Source of the DNA: Dromiciops gliroides | Taxonomy: Eukaryota; Chordata; Mammalia; Microbiotheria; Microbiotheriidae | NCBI RefSeq assembly: GCF_019393635.1 | Contig: NC_057861.1 | Coordinates: 459,290,330-459,354,329 of the forward strand | Direction: 5' to 3' | Length of the DNA stretch: 64,000 bases | Shown here: positions 35,471-47,984 of the stretch, one piece after another | Layout of the letters: every line of letters begins with the position of its first letter | Numbering within the stretch: the stretch's first letter is position 1 | Translations under genes and position numbers: made by a program | The notes under the pieces: generated by a model | The model's input: only the letters and a program-made list of their open reading frames with translations | Told to the model about the DNA's origin: nothing | Database searches by the model: none

Positions 35471-35622
35471 CTTTTCTTTTCTTTTCTTTTTTTGCGGGGC
35501 AATGGGGGTTAAGTGACTTGCCCAGGGTCACACAGCCAGTAAGTGTCTGAGGCTGGATTTGAACTCAGGAACTCCTGAATCCAGGGCTGGTGCTTTATCC
35601 ACTGCGCCACCTAGCAGCTCCC
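35471..35622 (-). repeat. Young CORE-SINE with duplication
   Basis: Reverse SINE with a (TTTTC)n head, between cactagtctttt at 35459-35470 and 35623-35634. Confidence 0.95.
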
Positions 35623-36279
35623 CACTAGTCTTTTCATATTGCTCAGTTTATTTAGTTGAAATACTAAGCTAAAGGCTGATAGTTAATAATTACTGGGATG
35701 GATAGTGCTTAATAGTTAGAGGAGACCAGGGTAGCTAGTCTAACACATTTCAGTGAACAGTCAAAGAAAAGTAAAATACTTTTAAATATAAGAAATAGCA
35801 GGGTCTCGAGATTCCTTTCCCAGTACTAATTTGTTGTATGGATTGGCCAAAGTATACCTATGGGCTAATTTCTATTAATGATTAGCCTAATAATGTCACA
35901 TACTTACACAATAAAATGTCAGCTGCAAAGGGAGAAAATGTCAACTAGAAAGTTAAGGTAGCAGATTTGGTGGAAAGATAGGAGTCAGAATTATTATTCC
36001 TGAAAGATTACAATAAATAAATGACAATCATTGCTCTAAAAAAACCTCATTTTCCTTAATCATTGATTGCTTAAAGACAGACTTCCCTAGTGTCTTCCCA
36101 GTAATATCACTTTAGGTCTTTCAAAGTACATAATTACAATTCAGAATGGTATTTTTCTTTGTGCTTGCTTTATACACAAAATGAAACTCTAGCTTCTTTT
36201 GACTCAAGGTCATGGAATGACCACCCTCCAAAGGGGAACTTGAAAAGAAAAAAATGCTAATCAGAGAAGTTAATAAAGG

Positions 36280-36480
36280 AATCCAGTCAACTGGTATTTA
36301 CTGAGGTCAGGTTATGAGTCCGGTGTTATGTTCAATGAGAGAGAGTAAATATAAGGAACAGTCTCTCTCCTTCAAGTTTACCCTGTTGTTCACAAGATAA
36401 ATTTTATAGACACAAAAAGATCAGAAATCATCATAAAAATCCTAGGATGTCATCATATGTAAATCATAGAATAAATAACA
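36280..36480 (+). repeat. LINE-like family A fragment
   Basis: Begins 'actggtatttactgaggtca' with 'ctctctccttcaagtttacc', a diverged copy. Confidence 0.4.
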
Positions 36481-36784
36481 TGCTGACTTATAAACTATAA
36501 ATGTTTCAGAGTTCTCACTGATAGTTGATTAGTTAAGATGTACCAAATTACAGAAGTCTGAATCAGAGACACAATTTCTGTTGATTTCACATTGACCATC
36601 TACAGTGAGGAACAATAAGAGTAACAACCACCATGATGATAGTAATAATGTAGCTAACATTTATATAGCACTCCAAGGTTTCAAAAGTGGAAACTGATAA
36701 GTGATATTATACAATTAATTGCCTTATCTATAAGATGGTGTTGAGTCCTTTAATAAAATGAAAAATTTTCCTAAAAGAAATCAG

Positions 36785-36955
36785 TTAAATTAACTGACAG
36801 AATGTAGAAATATGGTATTTTGGACTGAGAGCCAGGAAATTTGGATTCTAGATCATTGATATCTTCTAATTGTGTGACTACAGACAAGTCAAAGTCTATA
36901 GGTTTCAGTTTCCTCATCTGAAAAAGTGAGGAAATTGTTCTTGATTACTATTAAA
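36785..36955 (+). repeat. MIR SINE
   Basis: Forward core 'actgagagccaggaaatttg', 'ggtttcagtttcctcatctg'. Confidence 0.7.
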
Positions 36956-36999
36956 AATACCTTTGGCTTTGATTATATGACCCATTAATCAGGGAATGT

Positions 37000-37335
37000 C
37001 CCTCAGCAAGGCCTGTCCCCACCTTCACCCATTGTTGAGTTCCTCCTCCAGCCTCCATTTTGTGCAAGGGTCAACCTTCATTCTCCTCCTGGCACTGTTT
37101 CTTGACTTCTTCTAGACTTCACAACCACATACCTGCCCTGGGTCCCTTTTCCCTGTCACTCCCTCCCTCCTGCCCTTTTCCACCTCCCTTTTTGTGCGTT
37201 CTCTTCCCCTATAAGAATGTAAATTCTTTGGGTGCAGGTGTAGACTTTTTTGCTTGTGTATCTGTATCCCCAGAGGTTTGCATATATAAGTGCTTAATTA
37301 ATGCCTGCTTTTTACCTTCCTCTTATGCTTTAAAA
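37000..37335 (+). repeat. L2-type LINE 3' tail
   Basis: Ends in the L2-like series 'aagaatgtaaattctttggg', 'gtatccccagaggtttgc' and 'aagtgcttaattaatgcctg'. Confidence 0.5.
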
Positions 37336-37748
37336 TAAAATTTCAATTCTGTGCATTACTTCTCTACTCTCAATCACTACTGCCTATTTTTCTCCCCACG
37401 AAAAGTAAAATATTCAGAATGTTTATGAAATACTCTGAGAATCAGGGCTGTGATAGGACAGCTGGGCAAATGCTAGAGGCTATATACTGAGAAGTGGCCC
37501 AGCCAACTGAGATTTAGGAAATACTAAAGCTACTTTATTGAGAAGGAAAAGGTATAAATTCTCCAAGAGGCTCTTTGTCAATTAGAAGTATAATGTTAAA
37601 AAATATTAAATAGCCAATCTGTTTGCTTTGAAAGACGGCATACTCCACTGATTTGGCATTAAAGTATCCTAACCACCATTCCACAGTTTAATACAAGTCT
37701 GAGACATAAATATAAACAATTTCCCCAGATCATGACAAACAAACTTAC

Positions 37749-37870
37749 CTTGAGACAGTTTGCTGGATGCAGTCAAAGCTTCCCTGAGGGTTATCTTTGC
37801 CAACGTTTGACAAATAGAAGTTAAAGTTATGCACTTCATTTGGAGGATCATTTTTGGGAATTTTGACAAG
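37749..37870 (-). CDS. ELL2: ELL2 exon 3, ELL N-terminal domain
   Basis: This 122-nt exon begins in phase 0 after a TTTTTTTTAG acceptor and ends before GTAAGTTTG with a split Ser codon (AG|T). It translates as [20 protein letters not shown] and continues through [20 protein letters not shown], very close to mammalian ELL2. This is part of the N-terminal ELL domain, which mediates elongation activity and partner binding in the family. It is the most 5' exon I can identify; the next one upstream encodes only about 16 residues and could be missed by eye. Confidence 0.95.
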
Positions 37871-38179
37871 CTAAAAAAAAAAAAGAGAAACATCTTAAAT
37901 TCAGCATAGGACTTCATAACAAAATTTGTTATATCCTAAGTTAAGTTGAAGCCCTCCTGAGAGGTATGTTCATACTAAATTACAAATTGTTAAGTTCAAG
38001 ACATTTGTCATTTGAAAATAACTCATTTGGCATTCACCAAAGATTCTTACTTGTACCCTTTTCTGTAAGTATAATTGTTTTTCATAAGGTTTCATAGATG
38101 AGCTGCATGTTAGCTAAAAGGAAGAAATAAATAGTATAGTAACTATCTTAAAAATCTTCTTCTGATTCTCCTCTGGTTA

Positions 38180-39240
38180 GACTGCTTCTCCTTGGTTTCC
38201 TTTGCTGGATCATCAACCATGTCCTGACCACACATCCCCAACAAGCAATCAACAAACATTTATTAAGCCCTTAATATGTACCAGGAACCATCCTAGCCTC
38301 TTTTCTTCTCTTCTATAGTGAACTCATCATCACTTCCCACTGGTTCAATTATCATCCTTATGTAGATGACTTCCAGATCTATATATTCAATATACCTTCC
38401 TAAATTCCAATCCCATATTGCCAACAGTTTTTTGCTTGATGTCACGTAGACATTTCAAAAGCTACAGAACTGGGGCAGCTAGATGGAACAGTGGATAAAA
38501 CACTGGCCTTGGATTCAGGAGGACCTGAGTTCAAATCCAGCCTCAGACACTTGACACAACTAGCTGTGTGACCCTGGGCAAGTCACTTAACCCTCATTGC
38601 CCTGCAAAAACCAAACCAAAACAAAACAAAAAACAAAAGCCACAGAACTCATTAACTTTCTTTCCCCTCAAACTACTGCCCTTTTCTGGCTTTCCTATAT
38701 CTGTTACTGGTGCCGTAATCCTTAGTGTCACCTATTTTTGTAGCTACCAAAGCAACTTCACACTCCTTTAGTCTCTGACAGCCCATTTCCGATCAGTTTG
38801 CAATTAAAAAAAATTAACCTCTATAAAATCTCTCACCTGAACCCTTTCCCTCCACTTACTTACACAAACTGTCCTTTGGCATTTAAAGCCCTTCACAATC
38901 TGACTCCAACTTCTTTTTCCAGACTTCATTTCACATGTCTTCTCTTCAAATGTCCTAGGTTCCAGCAAAGCTGGCTTTCCATACCAGCATTTCACCTTTG
39001 CTTTTCTGAATGCCTAACTTCCTTCAAAGTTCGGTCCAAGTGCCAAATCCTTAAGTCTTCCCTAATTCCCTCCCAGAAGACAATGCTGCATCTACTAAAT
39101 CACTTTATATTTATTTTCTAATTCCTTGGCTGTGTATCTGGGCCTTCCCTCCCACCCCCAACCCTAGTGGACTCCAAGTTCCTAGAAGGTAGATATCCTT
39201 GGTGTCTAGTTCATAATATGGGCTTAACCCTTGTTGCATG
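38180..39240 (+). repeat. L2 LINE 3' region, interrupted by SINE
   Basis: L2 phrases 'tggcatttaaagcccttcac', 'aaagttcggtccaagtgcca' and 'ctagtggactccaagttcct' lie on the right of the SINE at 38472-38634. Similar LINE text lies on its left. Confidence 0.65.
38472..38634 (+). repeat. Young CORE-SINE nested in L2
   Basis: Forward SINE with an A/C-rich tail, between aaaagctacagaact at 38457-38471 and aaaagccacagaact at 38635-38649. Confidence 0.95.
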
Positions 39241-39394
39241 CTTATTTTAAAAAGGAAATTTAGCATGACTGCCTCCCAATAAAGCTGTGTTAGTTTTTTC
39301 AAAAAATATTTTTACAGATATGTTTCCCCCTTTCCCCCTCCCAGACAGTAATCCCTTATTTATAAAGAAAAAAAAAATTGTCAAAATAATAACA

Positions 39395-39550
39395 GCAGCT
39401 AGCATTTATATAGCTATAATATTTGCAGAGCACTTTACACATGTAAATTATAACAACCCTCCGAGGGAGATAATCAACATTCACAGTATTCCACTTTTAC
39501 AAAGAGGTAGGGGATGGTGTCTTGGAGCCAAATTTGAATTGTAATTTCTA
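39395..39550 (-). repeat. MIR fragment
   Basis: Reverse: 'cagctagcatttatatagct', 'cagagcactttacacatgta', 'acttttacaaagaggtaggg'. Confidence 0.6.
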
Positions 39551-39559
39551 AGCAATTTC

Positions 39560-40030
39560 TTATTAATTTAATTCTTATTCAATCCCTACAATCAGCCAGG
39601 TATTATGCTGGCAGTGAGAATACAAAACCAAATGTCAAAACAGTTCCTTACTTCTAGGAGCTTACATTCCATGGGGGGGGTGGGGTGGGGGAAGAGAATA
39701 CATACATATATATGTTAATACAAAACAAAGTAAATATAAAAGAATTTGCAGGGAGGCATTAGTAGCTGAGGCTGAGCGAAGGTCAGGAAAGGTTTCATGG
39801 AGGTGATACCTGAACTGAAATTTGAAGGAAGCTGGGAATTCTAAGAGGCAGTGGAATGCATTCCTGGCACAGGGCACAGCCGGAGCAATCACTGGTAGGT
39901 GGGCGATGGAATGCCATGTATGCCATGTAGAGCAGTATTTAATAAGCCAGGAAAGGCAGGCTGGAGCCATTTTTGCAAGGTTTAAATGCCAAAGAGAAAA
40001 GTTTGCTTTTAATCCTAGAGGTAAAAGGTC
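39560..40030 (+). repeat. LINE-like ancient repeat (family A)
   Basis: 'gcatttctaggagcttac'-type opening, then 'ggaaaggtttcatggaggtg', 'atttgaaggaagctgggaat', 'taaatgccaaagag', in family A order. Confidence 0.6.
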
Positions 40031-40700
40031 ACCATTCAATTATCCCTATTCAGAGCCTGCCTCTACATTTCCAGACCTAACCTCTCTCAAATCCTGTCTT
40101 GCCTTCTGGACATCTCCCCCATGAGTATCACAAAACTCAATCATTATCCATAATTCACTTCCACTCCCTGACAAACCACCCCCTTTCAAAACTTTTATCT
40201 ATCTGCTGGAGGCACCATTATCCTTCCAGTTACCCAGGTTTTCTAACCTTCCAACTTTCGACTCATACTTGACTCTTTCATATTCCTTACATGCCATATC
40301 CAGTCAGTTGCCAAGTCTTATTCAATTCTACCCACACCCTACACTAGTGCTTTCTCATTCATCAAATTATCTTCTATTTACTTAGGATCATTACAGAATT
40401 ATATGCTCCTAGATTTAGAACTGAAAGGGACACCAGAGGTCATTTTATCCAATCCCCTCATTTCACTGATGAGGTTAAGCAATTTGCCAAAGGTGTCACA
40501 GGTACTAAGTGTCAGAGCTGAGACCTGAACCAATGCTCTTTAACTCTAAATCCAGAATTCTTTTCAAGACATGACAGCTGCTTGACACATGCTGTATCCC
40601 AGCAGCATCTCAGTTCCTTGAGGGGACTGCATTATCTTTCCACCCTAAAATAATGCTTAGCACAGTACTTGGGATATACTAGGCACGTACAGAATCCAAG
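40030..40700 (+). repeat. L2-like and MIR-like fragments
   Basis: L2-like text around 40250-40400 and 40600-40690 surrounds a reverse MIR core at about 40400-40570 ('ctcatttcactgatgaggtt', 'gtcagagctgagacctgaac'). Confidence 0.5.
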
Positions 40701-41660
40701 AATCTCAGAACTGGAAATGACCTCAGGGACCAATGGAATCCAACCTATTCTGAACAAAAATCTCCTTCAAACATCCTGTACCCTAAGACTAGTCATTTAA
40801 TTTTGGTTTAAAATGTCTAGTGAGGGGAACCTCCTGAGATAGCACATTTCATTTTGGGAGAGTTCTTAATTTTAGCAAGCTTTTTTCTTACATTAAGCAT
40901 GTTTACCTCACTGTAATTTCTATTTGTTCTTCTCAGTTATGACCTCTGGGGCCAAGCAGAACAAGTCTAATCCCTTTTTCACATGACAGTCCTGAAAATA
41001 CTTGCAGATAGCTATCACATTCTCTTTAAGTCTTTCTTTGGGGGGGGGGAAGGGGGTTTTTCTAAGGTTTATTATTATTAAAAGTAAGTACTGGGGCGGC
41101 TAGGTGGCATAGTAGATAGAGCACCGGCCCTGGAATCAGGAGTACCTGAATTCAAATCCAGCCTCAGACACTTAACACTTACTAGCTGTGTGACCCTTAG
41201 CAAGTCACTTAACCCCAATTGCCTCACTAAAAAAAAAAAAAAAGAGTAAGTACTGTACTTCAAGGTATACAAAATGCTTTCCTTGCAATAACTCTGTAAA
41301 GGCTCCACTTTATCCATAAGGAAACTGACTCTCTGAGGGGTGAAATGCTGCCTAAATCTTTTTGCCCAGGCAAAATATGTCCATTTTATTCAACTGATCC
41401 TCACACCTTTAATTCAAGGCCCTTCATCATTCTAGTTCCCATACTCTACATGCTCTCCAGCATGTCAATCTTCTTCCTAAAACATGGTGCCCAGCTGTGA
41501 TCTGACCAGAGTACAATATGGTGGGATTGTCACCCTCCCTCAACTTGTATACTAGGCCTCTCTCAATATAGCCTAAGTTTCTATTAGTGGTTTTGGCTGA
41601 CATATCACATTGTTGACTCTATTGAATTTGAAGTCCAATAAAACCTCTGGGTCTCTTTCA
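40700..41660 (-). repeat. L3/CR1 LINE, interrupted by SINE
   Basis: The right part carries 'gcccagctgtgatctgacca', 'gacatatcacattgttgact' and 'ccaataaaacctctgggtct', standard reverse L3/CR1 text. The left part (40780-41035) belongs to the same element. Confidence 0.75.
41093..41244 (+). repeat. Young CORE-SINE nested in L3/CR1
   Basis: Forward SINE with an A-tail, between agtaagtact at 41083-41092 and 41245-41254. Confidence 0.95.
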
Positions 41661-41859
41661 GACAAACTGAAAACAAAACGGATAAGGGCAAATTAAAAAA
41701 AAGGAGGTAAGTAAAAATGGGAGTTAAAAGAAGGTAACAGCTTAGACAATGACTTTTTACCTATAGCTGCTTCACAATTTAGCCAGAATTGCTAAGATTT
41801 AGATAATTTATTATGAAGCTATGAACTATAAATTTAAACTCTTCTTAACCCCATATTTT

Positions 41860-41985
41860 TGAACAACAAAACAGGGTTGTCTAGTCTAGCCCTTTATAGA
41901 TGAAAAAACTGAGGTTTTAAAAGGTGAAATGATTCATCTAAAGTTATATACATAGTGAGTACTACCTCTTGGAATAACAAATTCC
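41860..41985 (-). repeat. MIR-like fragment
   Basis: Reverse: 'acagggttgtctagtctagc', 'ttatagatgaaaaaactgag'. Confidence 0.45.
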
Positions 41986-42289
41986 ATAACTTTATTGCTA
42001 CCAGTATAAACTAGCACTTTTAAACATTTCTTCTAAATTTACCTTCTTCAAGTGTCCAGGATATGCCCTACTTCTAGAATTCTAAGACTCTGAACAACCT
42101 GTTTTCATACTATATATACCATATATACATATACAAACATAAAACCAAATATACACCGTATCTGTCTCCTTCATGATTATGTAACAATGATGATGTTAAC
42201 TTCAATGGAAAACTTTTGACTTGAAGGCCTCCTTCCTACACAGGACAGGAGGCTAGTTCTCTCAATACACAGGTGTGATAATGTCAAAA

Positions 42290-43130
42290 CACTTTCAATG
42301 ACTCTCATTGGACAGAAGCCACATCCCTTAACTTGGCTTCAAGGCTGTCCATAAACTGGCCCCAACCCTATTAACCCTTTCCAGTTTTATCTCATTATTA
42401 ACAACTCTCATGGATTCTATACCAGTCATTCTCAAAGTGTTTGCCATGAAATTTTTGTTATGTTATTACAAATAAAATTAAACTTATAATTTTGTTTAAT
42501 ATACCTCTTACTCTTCCAGTATATTTAATATCATAAGTACAGTACCTGAAAAATAAACAAACCTTGCCCATTACACATACCCAATCATCTCAACTTGGAA
42601 AAAGACCAACAAAATTGGCTACTATTATTGAAGACAAACTGTGCATGCTTGAGTTTCCTGACTTTCCTGTAGTGTTGCCAACATAAATATTCAGTATGCT
42701 ATAATTTCTCACAAAGGATTCTGTGCTATAAGCAAAAAAAAAAAAGAAAAAAAATGTTGAGAATTGCTGCTCTACCCTTTAGCAAAACTAGCTTACTTGA
42801 CATTCCCTGAACATATTTCATGTGTTCTTGTCTCTGTACCTCATCTGTCATGGTTCAATATGCACATATGCTTCCCCCACTTCAGCCTATTACTACTTTA
42901 CCTATCTATTAAAGAGGCAGCTCAAAGGCCACCTCTTCTATAAAGCTTTCAGATATCTCCCACCTTGAAATAATTTATCATTCCTCATGTGATTTGACAT
43001 TTTTATGATTCTAGTGCTCTTTTATATGTTAATATACTAATTTATACCATACTTAGGTTATATTTATTCTCTCCTACTAACTGTAAATTCCTTCAGGGCA
43101 GGGATTAGACCAACAGCACTAAAGGATATA
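42290..43130 (+). repeat. L2 LINE fragments
   Basis: 'tggcttcaaggctgtccata' at 42330 and 'ctcaaaggccacctcttcta', 'ccttcagggcagggattaga' further on are L2 phrases. The centre (about 42430-42770) is unassigned. Confidence 0.55.
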
Positions 43131-44755
43131 TGAGGCAGGCCATATAGTTGATAGAGCACTGAACTTAAGAGTCCAAGTCAAGAAGACCCAAGTTCAGATC
43201 TGGCCTTTAGACATTTATTATTATTATTTTATTTTATTTTACATAAGGTATTTTATTTTTTCCGTTACATGTAAAGATAGTTCTCAACTTTTGTTTATAC
43301 AAGCTTTACAATTTCAGATTTTTCTCCCTCCTCCCTCCCCTAGACAGCAGGTAATCTGATATAGGTTATGTCTATACACACACACATATATATATACACA
43401 TAATAACATTAATCCTATTTCTGCCTTAGTCCTGTTATAAGAGAAAAAATCAGAGCAATGATGAAAAACCTCAAAATAGAAAAAAAAACCCAACAGCACC
43501 AAAAAGAAATAGTATGGTTCATTCAGCATCTATACTCCATAGTTTTCTCTCTTTTTTTTTTTCCTTGGATTTGGAGATCCTCTTCCATCATGAGTTCCCT
43601 GGAACTCTTTTGTACCGCATTGGTGAGAAGAATCTAGTCCATCACAGTAGATCAACACTCAATGTTGATGATACTGTGTACAATGTTCTTCTGGTTCTGC
43701 TCATCTCACTCATCATCAGCTCACATAAGACCCTCCAGGTTTCTCTGAACTCCTCCTGCTCATCATTTCTTACAGCACAATAGTATTCCATTGTATTCAT
43801 ATACCACAACTTGTCCGGCCATTCCCCAATTGATGGGCACCCCCTCAACTTCCAATTCCTTCCTACCACGTAAAGAGCAGCTATAAATATTTTTGTACAT
43901 ATGGGTCCCTTTCCCCTTTCCATGATTTCTTTGGGAAAAAGACCTAAAAGTGGTATTGCTGGGTCAAAGGGTATGCACAGCTTTATCGCCCTTTGGGCAT
44001 AATTCCAAATTGCTCTCCAGAATGACTGGATCAGTTCACAGCTCCACCAACAATGAATTAGTGTTCCAATTCTCCCACAGCTTCTCCAACATTTATTATT
44101 TTCCTTTTTTTGTCATATTAGCCAATCTGATAGGTGCAAATTAAAACAACTCTGAGGTACCACCTCTCTCTAATCATTAGAGATTTAGAGCATTTTTTCA
44201 TATGGGAATAGATAGCTTTGGTTTCTTCATCAGAAAACTGCCTGTTCATATCCTTTGACCATTTCTCAATTGGGGAATGACTTGGATTCTTATAAATTTG
44301 ATTTAGTTCCCTATATATTTTAGAGATGAGGCCTTTATCAGAAGTACTGGCCTCAAAAATTGTTTCCCAGCTTTCTGCCTCCCTTCTAATTTTGGATGCA
44401 TTGCTTCAAAATCATCCATTTTCCATTTTATAATATACTCTATCTCTTATTTGGTCATAAACTGTTTTCCTTTCCAAAGATCTGATAGGTAGACTATTCC
44501 TTTCTCTCCTAATTTACCTATGGTATCACCTCTTATGTCTAAATCATGTATCCATTTTGACCTTATTTTAGTATAAGGTGTAAGATGCCTAATTTCTGCC
44601 ATACTATCTTTCCAGTTTTCCCAGCAGTTTTTTATATTTATTATTTATGTAACCCTTGGCAAATAAAACTCTCTTTGCCTCAGTTTCCTCAAACTATAAA
44701 ATAAGGATAATAGAACCTAACTTCTAGGGTTGTGGTGAGGATAAAACTCTATTCT
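43130..44755 (+). repeat. Old SINE split by an L1
   Basis: Left half at 43130-43212 ('gttgatagagcactgaactt', 'caagttcagatctggccttt') and right half at 44646-44755 ('gtaacccttggcaaataaaa', 'gcctcagtttcctcaaacta') are one SINE parted by the L1. Confidence 0.75.
43213..44635 (-). repeat. L1 insertion, 3' 1.4 kb, reverse
   Basis: On the minus strand it carries the L1 3' text (tggggaatggccggacaagt, gaatacaatggaatactatt, gatgagtgagatgagcagaa). It is bracketed by atttattatt at 43213-43222 and 44636-44645. The longest frame inside is 93 codons, so it is not coding-competent. It is 5'-truncated. Confidence 0.85.
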
Positions 44756-44829
44756 CACAACTACCATCACAAGTATAAGCCATTATTAACCAATCTTCCT
44801 GGAATATAACAATATGCTTTATATAAAAC

Positions 44830-45655
44830 AAGCATTTAATTAAGTACTTACTGTGTGCCAGACACTGTGTTAAGCATTGTTTTAAATTTTTTTTTTTACT
44901 TATACTCTAACCTCTCTCCAAAATAATCTTACAGAAAGAGCTGGTTTTCCTTCTGAACTGCCTTCTGTTCTACTAATTACAATCCAATCAATCAATCAGT
45001 AACATTAAGCACCTATTATGTGCCCAGCACTGTGCTGAACAGTGTAGATTAAAAAAAAAGACAAAAAACTAGTCCCTGCCCTCAAGAGATTTACAATCTA
45101 GGGGAGCTGTGAACAAATATATAGTAATCAAGGCATAAGAAGGATAAATAGGAAATAATTAACAGAAAAAAAAAGAAAAATAATTAGCAGGGGAAGGCAC
45201 TAGAATTAAGACTGGTTGGGGAAGGCAGGAGGTGAGATTTTAATTGGAACTTGGAAGTCAGGGAGGTCAGGAGTTGGAGTGGAGGGGGGAAGAGCATTCC
45301 AGACATGGGAGAGAGAATGCCTGGAAGGTAGAAACAGTGTCTTGTTTGTGGAAAAGCTAGGAGGCCCATGTCACTGGGAAGAAGAGTAAGGTGTAAGACG
45401 ACTGGAAAGGTAGGAGGGGGCTAGTTATGAAGGGCTTTAAATTTTGTACTTGACCAGGAGAGAATAGGGAACCACTAGAGGTTATTAAGCAGGGTAGAGA
45501 CATGTGCTTTAGGAAAATCACTTTAGTGGCTAAATGGAAAATAGATTGGAGTACGGAGAGACTTGAAGCAGGCAGACCCACCAGCAGATTACTGCAATAA
45601 TCCAGGCATGAAATGATGAGGTAGCAGTGGTAGCAGTGTCAGGAGAGAAAGGGGA
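44830..45655 (+). repeat. LINE-like ancient repeat (family A), long copy
   Basis: 'aagtacttactgtgtgccag', 'ctgccctcaagagatttaca', 'aagagcattccagacatggg', 'gtgtcttgtttgtggaaaag', 'taggaaaatcactttagtgg', 'actgcaataatccaggcatg': the full family order in one copy. Confidence 0.75.
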
Positions 45656-45789
45656 GATCCATTTTTATTGATTCATTGATGTTCTTTTCTTCCTTTTATT
45701 TTAGTAATATTGTCCCTATCTACCTTAACTTTGTTTTGTTCTCCCCCGCCCCCAACTCAATAAAAGCCTTCCCCTGTGTGCAAGTAAAT

Positions 45790-46030
45790 TATTTTGTTCT
45801 TCAGTTTTTGGTTGTGTGGCTCTCTGTGACACCATTTGGGGTTTTCTTAGCAAAGATACTGAATGGTTTGCCATTTCCTTCTCCAGCTCATTTTACGGAT
45901 GAGGAACTGAGGCAAACAGGGTTAAGTGATTTGCCCAGGGTCACACAGTAAGTATCTGAGTCTGGATTTGAAATCAAAGTCTTCCTGACTCCAGGGTTGG
46001 TGCTCTATCCACTCTGCCATCTAGCACCTA
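45790..46030 (-). repeat. SINE with RTE/BovB-like tail
   Basis: Reverse copy of the type at 20888: 'ccatttggggttttcttagc', 'ggtttgccatttccttctcc' then the SINE core and head. Confidence 0.75.
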
Positions 46031-46059
46031 ACAAGTGAATATGGTTGAGCAAAAGAAAT

Positions 46060-46640
46060 AGATGCATCAGCTGTGTATGGAATTATGTCTCATTCTGCAT
46101 TTCCAATTGATTATCTCTCTGCCATGGGGAAGCATAATTCACTGTTCTAGACTCTAACTGGTCATTTCATTGATCATGGTTCTTGAGTTAAAGTTATTTT
46201 TCTTCACAGTGTTATAATGATTGTATACAATATTCTTCTGGTTTAGCTCCTTCATTCTGCATCAGTTCATAGAAATTTGTTGTTCTGAATCTATTTTTCA
46301 TTATTTGTTATTATAAAATAATATTCCATTATATCCATACTATGATTTGTTCAGCCATTTCCTAATTGATGGGAACCACCTTAGTTTCCAATTTGTTGCT
46401 ACAATTAGAAGTATAGCTATAGATAGTTTTGTATGTGGGAATTCTTTCTTTCTTTCTTTGATCCCTTTGAGGTATGTGCCTAGTAGTAGCATCACTGAGT
46501 TAAAGACCATGCACAGTACCAATGATAGGGACAGTACCAAATTTCTTTCTAGAACAGCTGGATGACTTTTTAGCTCTACTAGCAGTGTATTAGTATGCCT
46601 GTCTTTCTAGGCCTTGAAACATGGTCAGTTTTCCCATTTT
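46060..46640 (-). repeat. L1 3' fragment, reverse and old
   Basis: 'attccattatatccatacta', 'tttcctaattgatgggaacc' and 'atcactgagttaaagaccat' parallel the L1 at 43213-44635. Confidence 0.75.
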
Positions 46641-46899
46641 TGTCTTAGAGGGTTGCCTGGGGCACAGAGAAATTAGAGGGTTTTTTTTTTTCAGGGTCAT
46701 AGCCAGTATTTGTGTCTTAAGTGGAATGTGAACTCAAGCCTTCCTACTTTTCTCAAATTGGTTCTTTCTATTTATCTATTTTAGTCTGGACTGTCACATG
46801 TGAGGGCAGGGATTGTACATTCTCTAAACTTTTTAGGTCAGCTAGTACCTAATGTAGTGCTATGTAGCAAGACAGTACAAGCTTAACAAACGGATGTGT

Positions 46900-47460
46900 T
46901 GCAAAATTTAGGAAAAAACAAAACTGCAATCCATTCAGCTGCTATCATGTTATCCCTTCAACCACATAAACACCAGTGGCTCCCTATGGCCTTTAGGATC
47001 AAATAGAAAATGCTCAGCTTGACATTTAAAAGCCCTTTATAACTGAGCTCCCTCCTATATTTCTAGGCTTTTTACACCTTACTCAACATGTACTCTGATC
47101 CAATGACACTTGCCTCTTGGCTGTTCCATGAACAAGACACTCTATCCCTTGGGTTTGAGCGTTCTCTCTGGCTGTCCCCTACACCTGGAATGCTCTCCCT
47201 CCTCCAATCTAACTACTGACCTTCCTTTTAGTCTCAGCTAAAATTCCACCTCCTATAGGAAGCCTTCCCCAACTTCCAGTGCCTTCCTTCTAATTATTTT
47301 CTATTTATCTTGTCTATAGGTTGCTTTGTATATATTTGTTTCCCTCCTTAGATTGTAAGCTCCTTGAGGATAAGGGCTGTCTTTTGCCTCTCTTTCTATT
47401 GATGGCATTTTTATCAGTGTCTGGCACATAGTAGGCACTTAATGTTTATTGAATTGAAAA
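46900..47460 (+). repeat. L2 LINE 3' end
   Basis: A clear L2 tail: 'cacctggaatgctctccctc', 'aggaagccttccccaacttc', 'attgtaagctccttgaggat', 'ctggcacatagtaggcactt'. Confidence 0.85.
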
Positions 47461-47984
47461 AATCAAATTGACCCATTAAGCAAGGGTCAATAGAATTTAT
47501 TCTTAACCATATACCACCATATGGCCCACACTTTTATGCTTATATGAAATTACTGGCATATAATATATACTGAACTTGGCCAGAACCGAAGTGTGATAGT
47601 CAATACAACCTTAAACTTGGAAGAGACTCTCATTTTACTGACAAAAGTGAACTTCAGAGAGGTAGGGTGTCTTGTTTAAGCCCTGAACTACTTTAGTAGG
47701 TCCTATGATTTGTTTTTTTTAATCAGAATGGGTACTAATCCAGAACAAACTCCTGCACACCTTATTCTGCATAATTTTGGTCCATTTTCTTCCCTAAATA
47801 TTCTATAGAGGACACACCTAATGGGCTGGAGGCCTTCTTCTGTGTTTTTTAATATCTTATGGTTAGGATACCGCACTATAGCTGCTGACCTGTTTTCTTT
47901 ATTGCTAAATGACAACTTTTTTGTTGTTGTACATGTTGATATTTCTTATGCTGTTTCCTACCTACCAATAATAGTCAGCCAATT

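Larger units (their letters stand above)
33194..37748. other. ELL2 intron 3
   Basis: This intron contains SINEs at 33672-33844 and 35471-35622, an old SINE split by an L1 (34297-34962), LINE-like blocks (34985-35340, 36280-36480), a MIR at 36785-36955 and an L2-type tail at 37000-37335. The sequence at 35640-36270 is unassigned. Confidence 0.85.
1785..37870 (-). other. ELL2: ELL2 gene body (exons 3-12 and 3' UTR)
   Basis: This span holds ten minus-strand coding exons whose translations match my memory of the vertebrate ELL2 family, in the right order and with compatible phases. Their lengths (122, 164, 260, 125, 94, 586, 70, 172, 45 and 117 nt) add up to 585 codons including the stop. Human ELL2 is about 640 residues, so about 65 N-terminal residues are missing here. 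ELL2 is a nuclear elongation factor that suppresses RNA polymerase II pausing within the super elongation complex (AFF1/AFF4, P-TEFb, EAF). In plasma cells it promotes secretory immunoglobulin mRNA processing. Family architecture is an N-terminal ELL domain, a low-complexity linker and a C-terminal occludin-homology domain. ELL and ELL3 are paralogues; the linker wording and exon structure favour ELL2. Confidence 0.96.

Noticed and set aside
38041..38115. Possible ELL2 exon 2 (AG and GT-like sites around a short stretch on the minus strand)
   Set aside because: The translation does not resemble the expected NLIPF...QFQG segment and its frame has an early stop.
43642..43923. Minus-strand 93-codon frame in L1
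   Set aside because: It is the translated non-coding or terminal part of a truncated L1, with no start or domain supporting a gene.
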